DNA from: Archegozetes longisetosus
Lineage: Eukaryota > Arthropoda > Arachnida > Sarcoptiformes > Trhypochthoniidae
Length of the DNA stretch: 64,000 nucleotides
Assembly: GCA_018873245.2 (NCBI GenBank)
Contig: JAEMBT020000002.1
Location: 8,468,001 to 8,532,000 of the forward strand
Reading direction: 5' to 3'
The position numbers and the translations under genes are program-made. The notes beneath the pieces are model-generated. The model made no database searches and was not told the origin of the DNA. It saw only the letters and a program-made list of their open reading frames with translations. Each line of letters begins with the position of its first letter. The stretch's first letter is position 1. This document shows, one piece after another, positions 22,627 to 33,535 of the stretch.

Positions 22627-24425
22627 TCAATTATGTTCTACAGATGTGCTTGTTGTAGATGTGCTGATAGATTGAGAAGTACCAAAGCCGAGCCCAACAC
22701 CTCGATGTGTATGAGTTGACATACGAGCGATCGCGTACTGCATGTCCAAATTTCGAAACAAAGTCTCCTGCTTTTCAATTACACTCGCATTCTTTGTTGT
22801 CTCTTCCTTTGTCGAGTTTGAACCCACGCAATCATCGTCTCTGATACCCATTAGTTTTTTAAATTTCGAAATCTTTTGCTTTCCATTGTCGCCCTCGAAT
22901 CTCAAGTTGTTCCATAGAGCTTTGTTCTTATCTGATTCTTCTTTTTTCTCCTATTCAATATTGATTCAAATATAATATGCTTATATTTTTAACCATAGCT
23001 ATTTATAATCTTTAATTTTGTTTTAAAATCATATCGCAGTTAATGCACTTGAATGATGTTTGATAAGTGCAGTTAATGTGGAAAAGCTTTGATAATTGAA
23101 AGCACGTTTGACTGATAAATAGATATAAGGAGTCTACAATAAAAAACTCATTCCACAGAAGTGGCATTTGCCCGACATTCTACACAAATACTCTGTTTCA
23201 GTTAGTCTCAAAGCTATTGTTTTCCTTCCGAATTACTGAAAACTTCTAGCTTATAATGTGAACAAGTCTTTCATCCAAATATTAGTATATAATAATAACA
23301 ATTGACAAAACCATTAATTTGCTTAAAAACTGAAAAATGTACACAAATTTTTGACAGAAGTGCACTATATCCAATGGAAAAACTTTTCTTCACCAATTAA
23401 ATAGTAATTAAAATAAATTACCTCTACTTTTTTGGTATCATCTCTACTCCACAAAAGTTTTCTCTTTTGTTCTTGTTCTGCAAACTTGATTGGATTAACG
23501 ACTGCAGGATTGTAATACTTGGGAACAGTTACTCCAGTTTTAGCTTTAATTTGTTCGTGCATTAGTTGCATAGTATTAGTCACTTGTTGTGCTCGGTCTT
23601 TTGTTGTTTTGCTTTCATTACTAGTTTTTTCATTTCTCGAATGATATTTAGATCGACTTTCATCGCGCCTTGAGCTCGACTGATGAGAGTGTCTTTCTCT
23701 GCTTCGACTTCTACTGCGACTACGCGAATATCTTTTTCGTGAACGTCTATGACTATCTCTTCGATCATTATTATGATCATAACTGGAATACTCTCTTCTT
23801 TTTGATCTGTCATCTGTGTCTCTCATCGATCTTTCGTCACGTCTTCTGCTAGAATGTCTATCACTTCTGTCATAATGGCTTGAATTTGAGTTATTGGTTC
23901 CACTTTTTGATCCGTCTCTTGACTCTCTTTCCGAATGTGGCGAATGCCTCGAGTCTCGACTTCTATGAGGCACATTTTTTTCATCTTTTGGCTTCTCCTT
24001 TGATTTATCCAAATTGTGGCCACTTTTAGTTTTTCTGGAGTCTTGTGAGTGCGATTCACTCTTCAATTCATTGCTCGGTTCACATTCTTCGTCGTCGTAA
24101 TCGCCGTAATCAACAAGTGATGAGATCTATTAAAAAGATTTTCCTTTTCGTATAAAGAAAATTAAATACTTATTGAATTCAAAACATATTAATCACTCTT
24201 AAAGACTTGACACAAATTTCTAATTGACTTCTGTTTAAATAGATATGAATTAAGTGTGGCTTTGTTTTCAATTATATTAATATTGAAATCAATTTATACT
24301 AAAGTATGAACTGATTTCAGAACTAAACGAATTTGACCAAAATTAAGGTTTATATTAAATAAACGATTAATTATTTTGAAATGAGTCTTAAGTCAAATAT
24401 TTATTAATACCTTTTTTTTATCCAT
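22627..24425 (-). CDS. RSRC2: RSRC2-like arginine/serine-rich coiled-coil protein
   Basis: Three exons, 24411-24425, 23422-24126 and 22627-22950, give about 347 aa in phase. The middle part is an RS domain with dense RSRSRSRE-type runs (about residues 100-160). After it come the family-typical QIKAKTGVTVPKYYNPAVVNP and a KFAEQEQKRKLLW segment. The C-terminus is a SMAP (small acidic protein-like) domain: LWNNLRFEGD, KFKKLMGIRDD, then LFRNLDMQYAIARMSTHTHRGVGLGFG. RSRC2 is a nuclear protein linked to splicing. The first exon encodes only MDKKK before a GT donor and is the least certain part. Confidence 0.87.
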
Positions 24426-25431
24426 TGAGTCACTGATTTAACCAAATTTATAACTAATTTCTTAAACTAGATAAGAAGTTTTGTTAATTTAATTGTTTTT
24501 AAATTACTGTTTGTAATTATCGAAAATATCGGGTACTTCAAGGCAGTCTCAGTTTTATTCGTACGATGGCCGATTCTTGTCAACAACTGATTTCAATATT
24601 TTAAATACAGTAAAACCTCTCTAACGTCAACGTTTAGTTAATGGCGAGCAAAAATCTCTAACTATTTAATCATTTTCTCTGTAAGATTTTTATATTGTTT
24701 TTTAAACATTAAGGTGCATGTCAAAGTTAGACAGGTTTTAGTGTAATTCTAAATTTTTGTATAAAAAATTCGTTTGTACAAACAAGCACTAAACCAATAA
24801 AAACATTTTAGTTTAATTGATCTTTCAATATGAGCATCTCTATTTTAATGATATTGAAAAAATATTTCAAGTTTTATATCAGTACTTAGTTTATAAGTTG
24901 AATAACTTCTTACTGATCTACTGATCTCTTAACCGATTTATAACTTTTAATGTTCATCAAATTCAGTGGCGAAGTCAGAAACTTCTTGAAGGGGTCACTG
25001 ATAATATTCAATTTAATTACATACTTCTTGAAATCTATTGTATCATACTTTAAATTTGAATTATCACATGTTTTTACTTCATTATTTCGTAATTATGCCA
25101 AATTAAGAAAATTAAGGAAATTCCATATTAAGAATATAGAACTTTTTGCGTCAAGTTAGCCAGATTTCAGATAGGGATTTGGATTGGAGGTGTTGAGGCA
25201 TCAGTAAGCTCCTATTCCTTGAGCTACTGATCAAATTAACTAGAAAAATTCAAAATTAATTATAAAATTCTAATCAACTTGAAATAAAAATGATTTTATT
25301 CATTAGTGAATAATAGTTAATGGGCTTTACATCTGAGAACGAGGAAAAATTAATTGCATGTGATTTCGAAATTATGCGACAAAATAAATGAAAACTTAAA
25401 TTATTAAACAATTAACTGAAGGGAGAAATGT
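24426..25431. other. Intergenic, RSRC2 to CD2BP2
   Basis: 1 kb of AT-rich DNA between two genes on the same strand: the RSRC2 promoter zone and the CD2BP2 3' flank. The 69-codon frame at 24950-25159 shows no family signal. Confidence 0.6.
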
Positions 25432-26457
25432 TTAAGTATACAAATCAAAATCGATTCTTTTAGAATTATAGAACTGAGAGTCAGTTTTTCCGATTTGTCG
25501 GACATAAACTCCGTTCTCAAAGTATCCGTCATTAACCCAATCGAGCATTTGCTGACTGCCATAGGGACCAAACACTTGAGCGGAATCGTTGTCTTCCCAT
25601 TTGAATTCCCACATGACATCATTACTCGAACTAATGCCTGAACTTGCTTCTTCATTATTGCTTTTGACTTTGGTAGAATCAAAACTATCTGAAAACATAT
25701 CGGAATCGGCAGAGGTGTTCTCTGATTTCTTCTTCAAGTGAAACTCGAGTTGTTCATAAGTCCTTTGATATATATCCATATCTCCTGTTTGCAATAACTT
25801 ATCCGCTAATGAACTGAGTTTTAATAACTTGTCTTTAGCAGAAATTTCTGTATCAGATGTGTCTTTGTTTGCATCATTATCGTGATTTTTTTTATTTTTC
25901 CAACGATCAGAAGGTTTAGTTTTTGTGCAGCCCCTTCCGAGCCTTTGAATGGCTCTTTGAACACTTTCGTTGGGCTGCATTAAAGTAAGCATTTGTTGGT
26001 AAATAGAATCATAATCAAGATTAGTCTTCAAATCTGATTCTTCGTCACTTTCTTTGTCATTAGATTTATCATCTTTGTCTTGGATATTTTGTTTAATTTT
26101 AATCCAATCGATGTGATCCAACCAACTGTCGCGTACTTCATCTGATTTATGAAAGATATAGTTTCCCTCTTTGTCGAAGTGCCCCTCTTCTAGTTCTTCG
26201 TCCATATTGAAAGGTGTGATTTTAACATCCCCCTCAAAATCAATCGTAGCCTTTTCTTGACCACTGATTTGATCGCAATCCAAAACGTTGTAGTTTTGCT
26301 CTTGTACTTCGTCGTCCGACTCATCGCTGTCTAATGTGTGCTTAAATTTTTTGCCAAATTTCACGTTTGATTCTTCTCTTACTTCTGAGTTGTCATCACT
26401 CGCCTCTGTTTGATGGATGTCCACCTCTTCAGAAAATTGAACTTTCCGTTTAGACAT
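25432..26457 (-). CDS. CD2BP2: CD2BP2 / U5 snRNP 52K (GYF domain)
   Basis: A single exon of 341 aa, the same length as the human protein. The N-terminus MSKRKVQFSEEVD, the acidic Asp/Glu-rich first half, and the central FNMDEELEEGHFDKEGNYIF and WLDHIDW are all conserved family landmarks. The C-terminal GYF domain (about residues 278-341) shows WEFKWED, FGPYGSQQMLDWVNDGYF and GVYVRQ, the surface that binds proline-rich ligands in U5 snRNP and tri-snRNP assembly. It is divergent from PRKRIP1 with 554 bp between starts. Confidence 0.96.
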   Translation of the reverse strand: MSKRKVQFSEEVDIHQTEASDDNSEVREESNVKFGKKFKHTLDSDESDDEVQEQNYNVLDCDQISGQEKATIDFEGDVKITPFNMDEELEEGHFDKEGNYIFHKSDEVRDSWLDHIDWIKIKQNIQDKDDKSNDKESDEESDLKTNLDYDSIYQQMLTLMQPNESVQRAIQRLGRGCTKTKPSDRWKNKKNHDNDANKDTSDTEISAKDKLLKLSSLADKLLQTGDMDIYQRTYEQLEFHLKKKSENTSADSDMFSDSFDSTKVKSNNEEASSGISSSNDVMWEFKWEDNDSAQVFGPYGSQQMLDWVNDGYFENGVYVRQIGKTDSQFYNSKRIDFDLYT

Positions 26458-27011
26458 TTGACGAACTGAAAATGTTTCGTTTTTATCGCATCCACTTTTT
26501 TATCATTTTATCCAATTCTCACATTGTTTAGTGTTTCAAAAGGGAATCCAAATTGACTTATTTTTACAAACTTCATTGTTCTATCCAATTATATCTTTAC
26601 TTAGTTTTCAAAAATTAGTTTTTGGGTCACTCACGAAATCGTCTAAGTACATTATTTTTACAGAAATATTTCATTAAAGATGTTCTAACTATTTATTTGT
26701 TAAAATATGGTTAATACTCAAGTGAAACAAATAATGCTATCTGTATGAGTATTATACTCGAAGATAACACGTTTTCGAACAATATTGGATGCATGGCAAT
26801 AATTTGAATTTACTCTACCAAACACTAGTAGGACACTAATGTTTTTGGTTTTGTTTATTTACGTTTTCAATACTAACGTTCAAATGATCACAAATGAAAT
26901 CATAAATTATTTGAAGACAATTTAAGTAATTAAAAAGCCATTAAATAGTTTGAATCAATCACTTATTTCAATCAATTTTGTGAGTCGTTTATTGAAAAGT
27001 AATTATCGAAG
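26458..27011. promoter_or_regulatory. Shared upstream region of CD2BP2 and PRKRIP1
   Basis: 554 bp between divergent ATGs. Both promoters must lie here or share it. No specific core element stands out. Confidence 0.5.
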
Positions 27012-27857
27012 ATGTCTCGAAGTTTTACTGCATACGATGTCCAAAAAATAAGATTGGATAAACTTATGAATAATATTGTAAGCATTGATTGAATTTATAT
27101 TGATTTAAATAATTTATGAAATCGAAACATTGGTTAATTATCTATTTGCTGTGATAACTTAAGGACAAGCCAGTTGAGATTCCAACCAGACGCGAAGAAA
27201 AAAAGTTTGCGGAACCGCCAGATTTCGTTAGAAATATTATGGGTGAAGTCACATTAATTTAATTTAAACTCAATCCTTTACTTAATTGCAAATATTGAAT
27301 AAATTAACAATTGATTTGTAATGAATGATAGGATCGAGTGCTGGTGCCGGCAGTGGAGAGTTTCACGTTTATAGACATCTCAGAAGAAAGGAATACGCTA
27401 GACTCAGGCACATTGAGACTCAAGCTAAACAGGTCCATATTTCTTATCAATTCACTCAATTCTTCTTTCTTCTCGTCTACACTTCCATCAAATTAGATAA
27501 AAGTTTCCATTTTAAACTAGAAATTACTCACTTTTTACTCATATGTTTGTCTTATAGGATGAGCTTGATGCTGAATACCACAGAAAAGTTGAAGAAAACA
27601 AGAAAATAGCTGAAGAAAGGACAGCCAAAAAAAGAGCCAAAAGACAAAAGAGGAAACAAAAACTGAAAATGAAAAAATCTTCTGCAGGTAATTTAGATAA
27701 TGATCGATCACTCAACCAGATCATTTTATTAATAATTTATGAAATGTATATAACTATATATTATCTCAACTTTTTATCAGACGAATCTAAAGAAAAAACT
27801 AAAGAAAGTTCTGATGAGGGTGATGCAAGTGATAAAAGCGATGACGAAAAATCATGA
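27012..27857 (+). CDS. PRKRIP1: PRKR-interacting protein 1
   Basis: Five small exons: 27012-27077, 27164-27242, 27332-27432, 27558-27687 and 27781-27857. They give 150 aa in phase. Conserved landmarks are the N-terminal YDVQKIRLDKLM, the central EFHVYRHLRRKEYARL (the PRKRIP1 signature), a long charged helix (DELDAEYHRKVEENKK...KRAKRQKRKQK), and an acidic Ser-rich tail. In vertebrates this protein binds double-stranded RNA and PKR and is a component of the catalytic spliceosome, where a long helix bridges factors. Human PRKRIP1 is somewhat longer (about 184 aa), mainly in the tail. Confidence 0.93.
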
Positions 27858-28361
27858 TTTTTCTAAACTCATTTATTCATCAATCATTTATTCAAAAACT
27901 TTAAATTATTATATTAAGTGTAAATCTGTTTTGTTTGATATTTTTGATTCATTATTTGAATAAAATAAAATCCATTATATCGAAAGAACGACCAATCAAT
28001 GTGAGGGGTACAAAACCTATTCAGAAAAGAATTCAGATTATGATTATTAAAATTATGTACACTCAAAAACTTAATAATCCCCAATAGCAACCAGAAGTGA
28101 TGCGTTATGACGGTATGCTTTTCATCAGATCATAGTATAGAACATATTAATAAAATATTTAATATATAAAGACAAGTAAATGCGAATCAAATTTGATGAG
28201 AAATCAATGCACATTACAAGAAGGCTGACATAGCATCTGCCTTTTTCTTTATGCTATTGCGGTTTATTAAGTTTTCAAGTGCACAATATATCATATTTTA
28301 CGAAATACTAAAATTTAATTCAATATTGAATTTGAGCCTTCTCAAGTTGTGTGACATGGGA
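27858..28361. other. Intergenic, 3' of PRKRIP1
   Basis: 504 bp, AT-rich. On the minus strand it might hold a small terminal exon of the gene at 28676-29015 (an AG acceptor precedes about 28234), but I cannot support this firmly. Confidence 0.5.
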
Positions 28362-28647
28362 TTATGTTGAATTTGATAAAAGCCTTATTTTATGACAACT
28401 TGTAATAAAGTATTTTTGACATATGCCATACATGCGTTCCAAGTAATTTACATGTGCTCTTCATCAGTGGCTTTGATCTTCACTAACTTATTATTGGGTT
28501 GGCCTCTCGTTTGACCAATGAGTTAGTGAAGATCAAAGCCACTGATGAAGAGCATATGTAAATTAATAGCAATGCATGTATGGTATATGTCAAAAATACT
28601 TTACTATAACTTGTCATAAAATTAGGCTACTATCAAACTCAACATAA
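28362..28647. repeat. Foldback (hairpin) element, ~128-bp arms
   Basis: 28362-28489 and 28520-28647 are near-perfect inverted copies (about 90% by eye), separated by about 30 bp. The most conserved part is CTCTTCATCAGTGGCTTTG and its complement. It may be a foldback transposon or a hairpin-RNA source. Its right arm supplies the last ~12 codons and stop of the open frame at 28614-28928, so that frame end is not gene sequence. Confidence 0.9.
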
Positions 28648-28675
28648 GTCCTAAGAATTTGAGTTTTATAATTAC

Positions 28676-29015
28676 CGAAATAAGTTAGAATTAATGGTGT
28701 TATGAATGTTATGAGATATGCCAATAAACCAATAAATATAAATCCTTTAGAGATGGTATTAATTATGTTTAGAAGAGGAATGATTACGACTTTGATGAGT
28801 GTAGGCAGAATGAAAGGCGTCAATTTGCCAGAAGCCGCGACTCCTAGTATAGTCGGCAATAATTCTAACATCATTGACGAACTTTGACGACTCTCTGTTT
28901 CAAAAATAACTTTTTTATCATTTAACATTTAATAACTAAATTTTACACTATCTAAAATACCTGTTTTAGTTTGATTGCTTTCAAAGACATCCATTTGATA
29001 GGAATACACGGGCAT
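28676..29015 (-). CDS. Small unrecognised membrane protein (two exons visible)
   Basis: Exon 28961-29015 begins with ATG (MPVYSYQMDVFESNQ) and ends AAAACAG|GTATTT. Exon 28676-28894 joins in phase and ends TATTTCG|GTAATT. Together they encode about 91 residues: a polar start, then LLPTILGVAASG and two or three hydrophobic stretches, which look like transmembrane helices. I do not recognise the family. The 3' end is unresolved: either translation runs through the unspliced donor into the foldback arm (stop at 28614), or a further exon lies beyond it. A GAT GCT ATG TCA frame near 28212-28234 is one weak candidate. An additional 5' exon is possible, as an AG acceptor-like site precedes 29015. Confidence 0.45.
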
Positions 29016-29819
29016 AAAGCAATATATTTTGAACTAGTTTTCTTTTATATTATAAGGATTCACTATTAATCTCTGATCTCTAGGGTATCGATACTTGAGT
29101 TTTCTATAGTTTGTGCTTCAATACTAAACTATTATTTCCTACTGTTAAAATCAGACAAATCAGTGTTAGAATCTTCTATTGGTTCTTCTTTAGACCGGAA
29201 CTAAGTTTATTTTTAATATTGATCCTTCATATTCGGGTTAAACTTCATTTTAATTCAAAAATTGAACTCCATTAAACAATTACTTATGGTTGCATTCAAT
29301 CAAGTATCACTCAAAATCTTAATTATTAAATTATTTAATTCAAATTGTTATTCAAATGAAGACATGTTTTGAATAGAGGGTAAAATGACCTATAATTATT
29401 TTCTGTGTCGGTAACAACTTTTTGAAAGATTGAAATCACGATAATAAAATATTTAGAAAATTATAAATCTCATCAAATAAACAAATGCGTTCAACATAAC
29501 TTCTAAGAACTATTGTAATTGTTAGTGAAAGCTTTAAATGTACCAAATCATATACTATATTTTAATCTAGAGACACTTTTTGAATTAGATGAAATACTTG
29601 TATATCTCTAGCATGACTTCAACTCTGTGTCCTCCGACTATATGCCATTCATTAAGAGTTGTCATGAACTTCATAACAACGTTTTAATACTTATTCTACT
29701 CATAAATGTGAGGGACATTTTTTAACAAATTGATTGCCTTTTTCCTGATAAGATGAATAACAATAAAAATTATAATTATAATCAGACTTGTTTTCTCAAG
29801 ATTTACCACAAAATAATAT
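29016..29819. other. Intergenic, upstream of the mariner insertion
   Basis: About 800 bp, AT-rich, with no coding frame or repeat that I can support. Confidence 0.6.
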
Positions 29820-29821
29820 TA

Positions 29822-31131
29822 GTGTGTTCAATAAGTTTTTAGAATCTGGCGCTCTATAAGCATTAGAGCCATGGCACCTGCGCAAAATTGTAGTATGCCT
29901 TTATAGATGCTTACTTGCGGAAACATTTGAATTTCCAACTCTTTGTTTATTTTTTGTGGCATTTTATTGTTTGTGGTTCGGCTAAATTTGATTAATATGA
30001 GTGAAAGTGAGTTCAAATTTGAGAGGAACGAAATGAGGGCTATTATTGCCTTTCACTGGAAGAAGGGCTTAACAGCTCAAGATTGCCACAAGGAGATAGT
30101 ATCTGTTTTGGGGGATAGTGCAGTATCTTTGGCCACCGTCTACAACTGGTACGCCGAGTTCAGGCGTGGTAAGAGATCATTCGAAGATGACCCTCGATCT
30201 GGGCGTCCTCAGGAAGTGACCACTGATGAGTTTGTCACCGCTGTTGAAGACCTCATGAGAGATGATCCGAAGATGACATGCAGACAGATATCCGAGATGT
30301 TGAATATCTCAACGGGAAGAACTCATCACATTATCCGCAATATTCTTAATCTGAGGAAGGTTTGTGTGAAATGGGTACCGCATAGGCTGACTGATGACCA
30401 AATGAAGGAGAGGGTAATAATCTGTCAAGATAACCTGAAGATGTTGAAGGATGGGGCAATCGCATCATCAGCCAAATCGTAACAGGTGATGAAACTTGGG
30501 TTTATTATTACGACGCTCCATCTAATCAAGAAGCGAAGATATGGATATTCGAAGACGAAGAACCTCCGAAAATGACTCGAAGAGAGCTTCACGTCAAAAA
30601 AATAATGTATGCCGTATTCTTCAGATCAACAGGTCTGGTGAAGACAATCAAGTTGGAAGGACAGCAGACTATCACGGCAACATGGTATCGTGACGTATGC
30701 CTTCCCCAAGTCTTTGAGGCCATTACAAATGAGCGACCAGCAACGGGAATCAAAGGCATTATTCTGCATCACGATAACGCCCGACCTCATTCAGCTTCCA
30801 TCACTAAAGAATTTCTGGACCAAAACAAAGTCAAAGTTTTACCGCAGCCTCCATACAGTCCAGATATAGCCCCCTGTGATTTTTGGCTCTTTAAAAACTT
30901 AAAAAAGAATTTGCGGGGCAAAAGATTTAACACCGAAACAGAGATCGATACTGCTGTGAACGACTTCTTTTCATCAATAACTAAAGAAGAGTGGCGTAGG
31001 GTCTTCGACAAGTGGCAGGAAAGAATGAAGCGGTGTATTAGCGCTGAAGGAGACTATTTTTAAATAATTTGTAGTAGAAGTTTTAATAAAATCATTTTAA
31101 ACACCTCATTCTAAAAACTTATTGAACACAC
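29822..31131 (+). mobile_element. mariner element, near-intact
   Basis: A 1310-bp element flanked by TA at 29820-29821 and 31132-31133. The terminal inverted repeats, starting GTGTGTTCAATAAG, are identical over about 24 bp. TA target, ~1.3 kb length and DD34D transposase define the mariner family. The identical ends and a single coding lesion suggest recent arrival. Confidence 0.96.
29997..31063 (+). pseudogene. mariner transposase with one frameshift
   Basis: The first frame runs from the ATG at 29997 to the stop at 30480. The second continues from about 30455 to the stop at 31061-31063. They fit together if one G is missing in the GGGG run at 30453-30456. The N-terminal helix-turn-helix region (RAIIAFHWKKGLTAQ, TVYNWYAEFRRG) and the linker WVPHRL are intact. 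The catalytic triad is present: GDETWVYYYD, HHDNARPHS and YSPDIAPCDFWLF, with 34 residues between the last two Asp (DD34D). The whole would be about 355 aa. As it stands the protein is truncated before the catalytic core. Confidence 0.94.
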
Positions 31132-31133
31132 TA

Positions 31134-31594
31134 ATACATTAGTAAAATATCGTTAAATCTAATCCAATGGAAATGCTTGAAAACTTAATCTTATGCCAGA
31201 ATTACAATCATTCCTTTTTCTAATAATCCAAAATTAATTTTTTATCAAGTTTAATACCAATCATAAGAAGACTACGAATTTCAGCTATAGATTCAATTTC
31301 ATGCTTTCAATTTTAGTCTTTTGAGTTGCTCTTGATCACCATCAATTCAATAATTAAATTCTCAATTTTATTACGCAAGTAAAAACTTTGAAGATCTGAA
31401 ATTTAGTAAAATATTTCGAGGTTTAAAATGGAAATTAAAAATCTTAGAGTTCAATTTGCTCAATGAAAATTAATTCAAGTTCTAATTAGTATAAAAGTGG
31501 TGCTAAACTTTCCAATTTGTAACGAATATCCGTTTATTTTATTTAAGTTTCTGTAGAGACCTCTATATTTCTTAAAGGTAACGCTTTTTAAAGT
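31134..31594. other. Spacer between mariner and Fanzor copy 2
   Basis: 461 bp with no gene or repeat that I can support. Confidence 0.6.
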
Positions 31595-31795
31595 TTAACC
31601 CTTTAGAGACCAATGTATTATTTTAGGAACATTGATCTCTACTATAAAATGGACCAAAAGGTAGGTTTAGCAAAATTGAAGTATTGCACTACGTTTAAGA
31701 AATTTGGTTTTAGAGCGAAATTTCAAACATAAGCAAACTTTTTCTTATCAAATCTTATCTCTTTGTTTAATACAGATTTTAAATCAGTTCTAGAC

Positions 31796-31846
31796 AGTGC
31801 AGTTTAGATCAGTGTAGTTTAGATCAGTGCAGTTTAGATCAGTGCA
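31796..31846 (+). repeat. Three tandem ~15-bp subterminal repeats of the Fanzor element
   Basis: The unit CAGTGCAGTTTAGAT (one copy with T for C) is repeated three times about 200 bp inside the left end. The same array is present in copy 1 at about 13524-13570. Repeats in this place often bind the transposase. Confidence 0.75.
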
Positions 31847-31995
31847 TTATCAAAACGGTTTAGCATCTCTTTTATCTCTTTTTTTATTAGTCAAATAATC
31901 AGTTTCTCATTGTTTTTTGTAAATTTTGTGAATTTTGTGCTTTCAGTGCTTTTCGTGCTTTTTATGCTTCGTTGGGCTTTAGGTCACTAATAAAG

Positions 31996-32155
31996 GTAAG
32001 AACAAATTTTAAATAATCAAATTATTATAAAACTAAAGCTTTGCGACAGAGAGACGCGCACACAGACAGAGAAAGACAGTTAGAGAGAGAGAGAGAGACA
32101 TAGAGACATAGAGAGAGAGAGAGAGAGAGAGATAGAGACATAGAGACATAGAGAC

Positions 32156-32194
<39 letters not shown>

Positions 32195-32227
32195 GAGAGA
32201 GATAGAGAGAGACATAGAGAGAGACAT

Positions 32228-32268
<41 letters not shown>

Positions 32269-32287
32269 GAGAGAGACATAGAGACAT

Positions 32288-32318
<31 letters not shown>

Positions 32319-32351
32319 GAGAGAGATAGAGAGAGACATAGAGAGAGAGAC

Positions 32352-32398
<47 letters not shown>

Positions 32399-32417
32399 GA
32401 GAGACATAGAGAGACAT

Positions 32418-32448
<31 letters not shown>

Positions 32449-32469
32449 GAGAGAGAGAGAGAGAGACAT

Positions 32470-32500
<31 letters not shown>

Positions 32501-32527
32501 GAGAGAGAGAGAGAGACATAGAGAGAC

Positions 32528-32566
<39 letters not shown>

Positions 32567-32613
32567 CATAGAGAGACATAGAGAGACATAGAGAGAGACA
32601 TAGAGAGAGACAT

Positions 32614-32644
<31 letters not shown>

Positions 32645-32727
32645 GAGACATAGAGACATAGAGAGATATAGAGAGAGAGAGAGAGAGAGAGAGACATAGA
32701 GAGAGAGAGAGAGACATAGAGAGAGAC

Positions 32728-32772
<45 letters not shown>

Positions 32773-32789
32773 GAGAGACATAGAGACAT

Positions 32790-32820
<31 letters not shown>

Positions 32821-33016
32821 GAGAGAGATAGAGAGAGACATAGAGAGAGAGAGAGAGAGAGAGACATAGAGAGAGAGAGAGACATAGAGAGAGAGAGAGA
32901 GAGAGACATGAGAGAGAGAGATAGAGAGACATAGAGAGAGAGAGAGAGAGAGAGAGACATAGAGAGAGACATAGAGAGAGAGATAGAGAGAGACATAGAG
33001 AGAGACATAGAGAGAC

Positions 33017-33051
<35 letters not shown>

Positions 33052-33184
33052 GAGACATAGAGACATAGAGAGAGATAGAGAGAGATATAGAGAGAGATAG
33101 AGGGAGAGAGAGAGACATAGAGAGAGACATAGAGAGACATAGAGACATAGAGAGAGAGAGACATAGAGAGAGAGAGAGAGACAT

Positions 33185-33215
<31 letters not shown>

Positions 33216-33523
33216 GAGAGAGACATAGAGAGTCACACACACACACACCCAAGCACGCACGCACGCACGTACGCAAAAGTTAAATAATTTTATTCATGCA
33301 AAGCGTTATTAAATTTAATTAAATAAATTTTTAATACTTTGTTTAGAATGCGCTTTAGCCTTTCTAGTTAATACTTTCAATGATAATAAATTTTAAGCAG
33401 AGCGAACAATTTTTTAACTTAAGCTAAGCGATACTTAACAGAACGAATGCTTTCGCTCGCACAGCACTTTGCTTTTTCTAAATTATTTCTTCGATTCCAA
33501 AAACTTATTTTATTCAAATTTAG
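31996..33523 (+). other. Probable 5' UTR intron of Fanzor copy 2
   Basis: Donor AATAAAG|GTAAGAAC at 31996 and acceptor CAAATTTAG| ending at 33523, as in copy 1. The 1528-bp intron is mostly GA-rich satellite. Inferred from splice consensus conserved in both copies. Confidence 0.55.
32041..33247. repeat. ~1.2-kb GAGACATAGA-type satellite, then (AC)n
   Basis: Runs of GAGAGA are interrupted again and again by CATA (GAGACATAGAGA) or TA (GATAGA), ending in a short AC run at about 33234-33247. It has grown from the simple GA tract still seen in copy 1. Three ~400-codon Ser/Leu/Met frames on the minus strand are artefacts of the repeat. Confidence 0.97.
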
Positions 33524-33535
33524 CTCATCAACAAA

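Noticed and set aside
32025..33276. Three overlapping minus-strand frames of about 400 codons made of Ser, Leu, Met, Tyr and Val
   Set aside because: They are translations of the GA/GACATA satellite in three frames. There are no introns, domains or start context; the same is true of the short Ser/Leu frames at 13140-13353.
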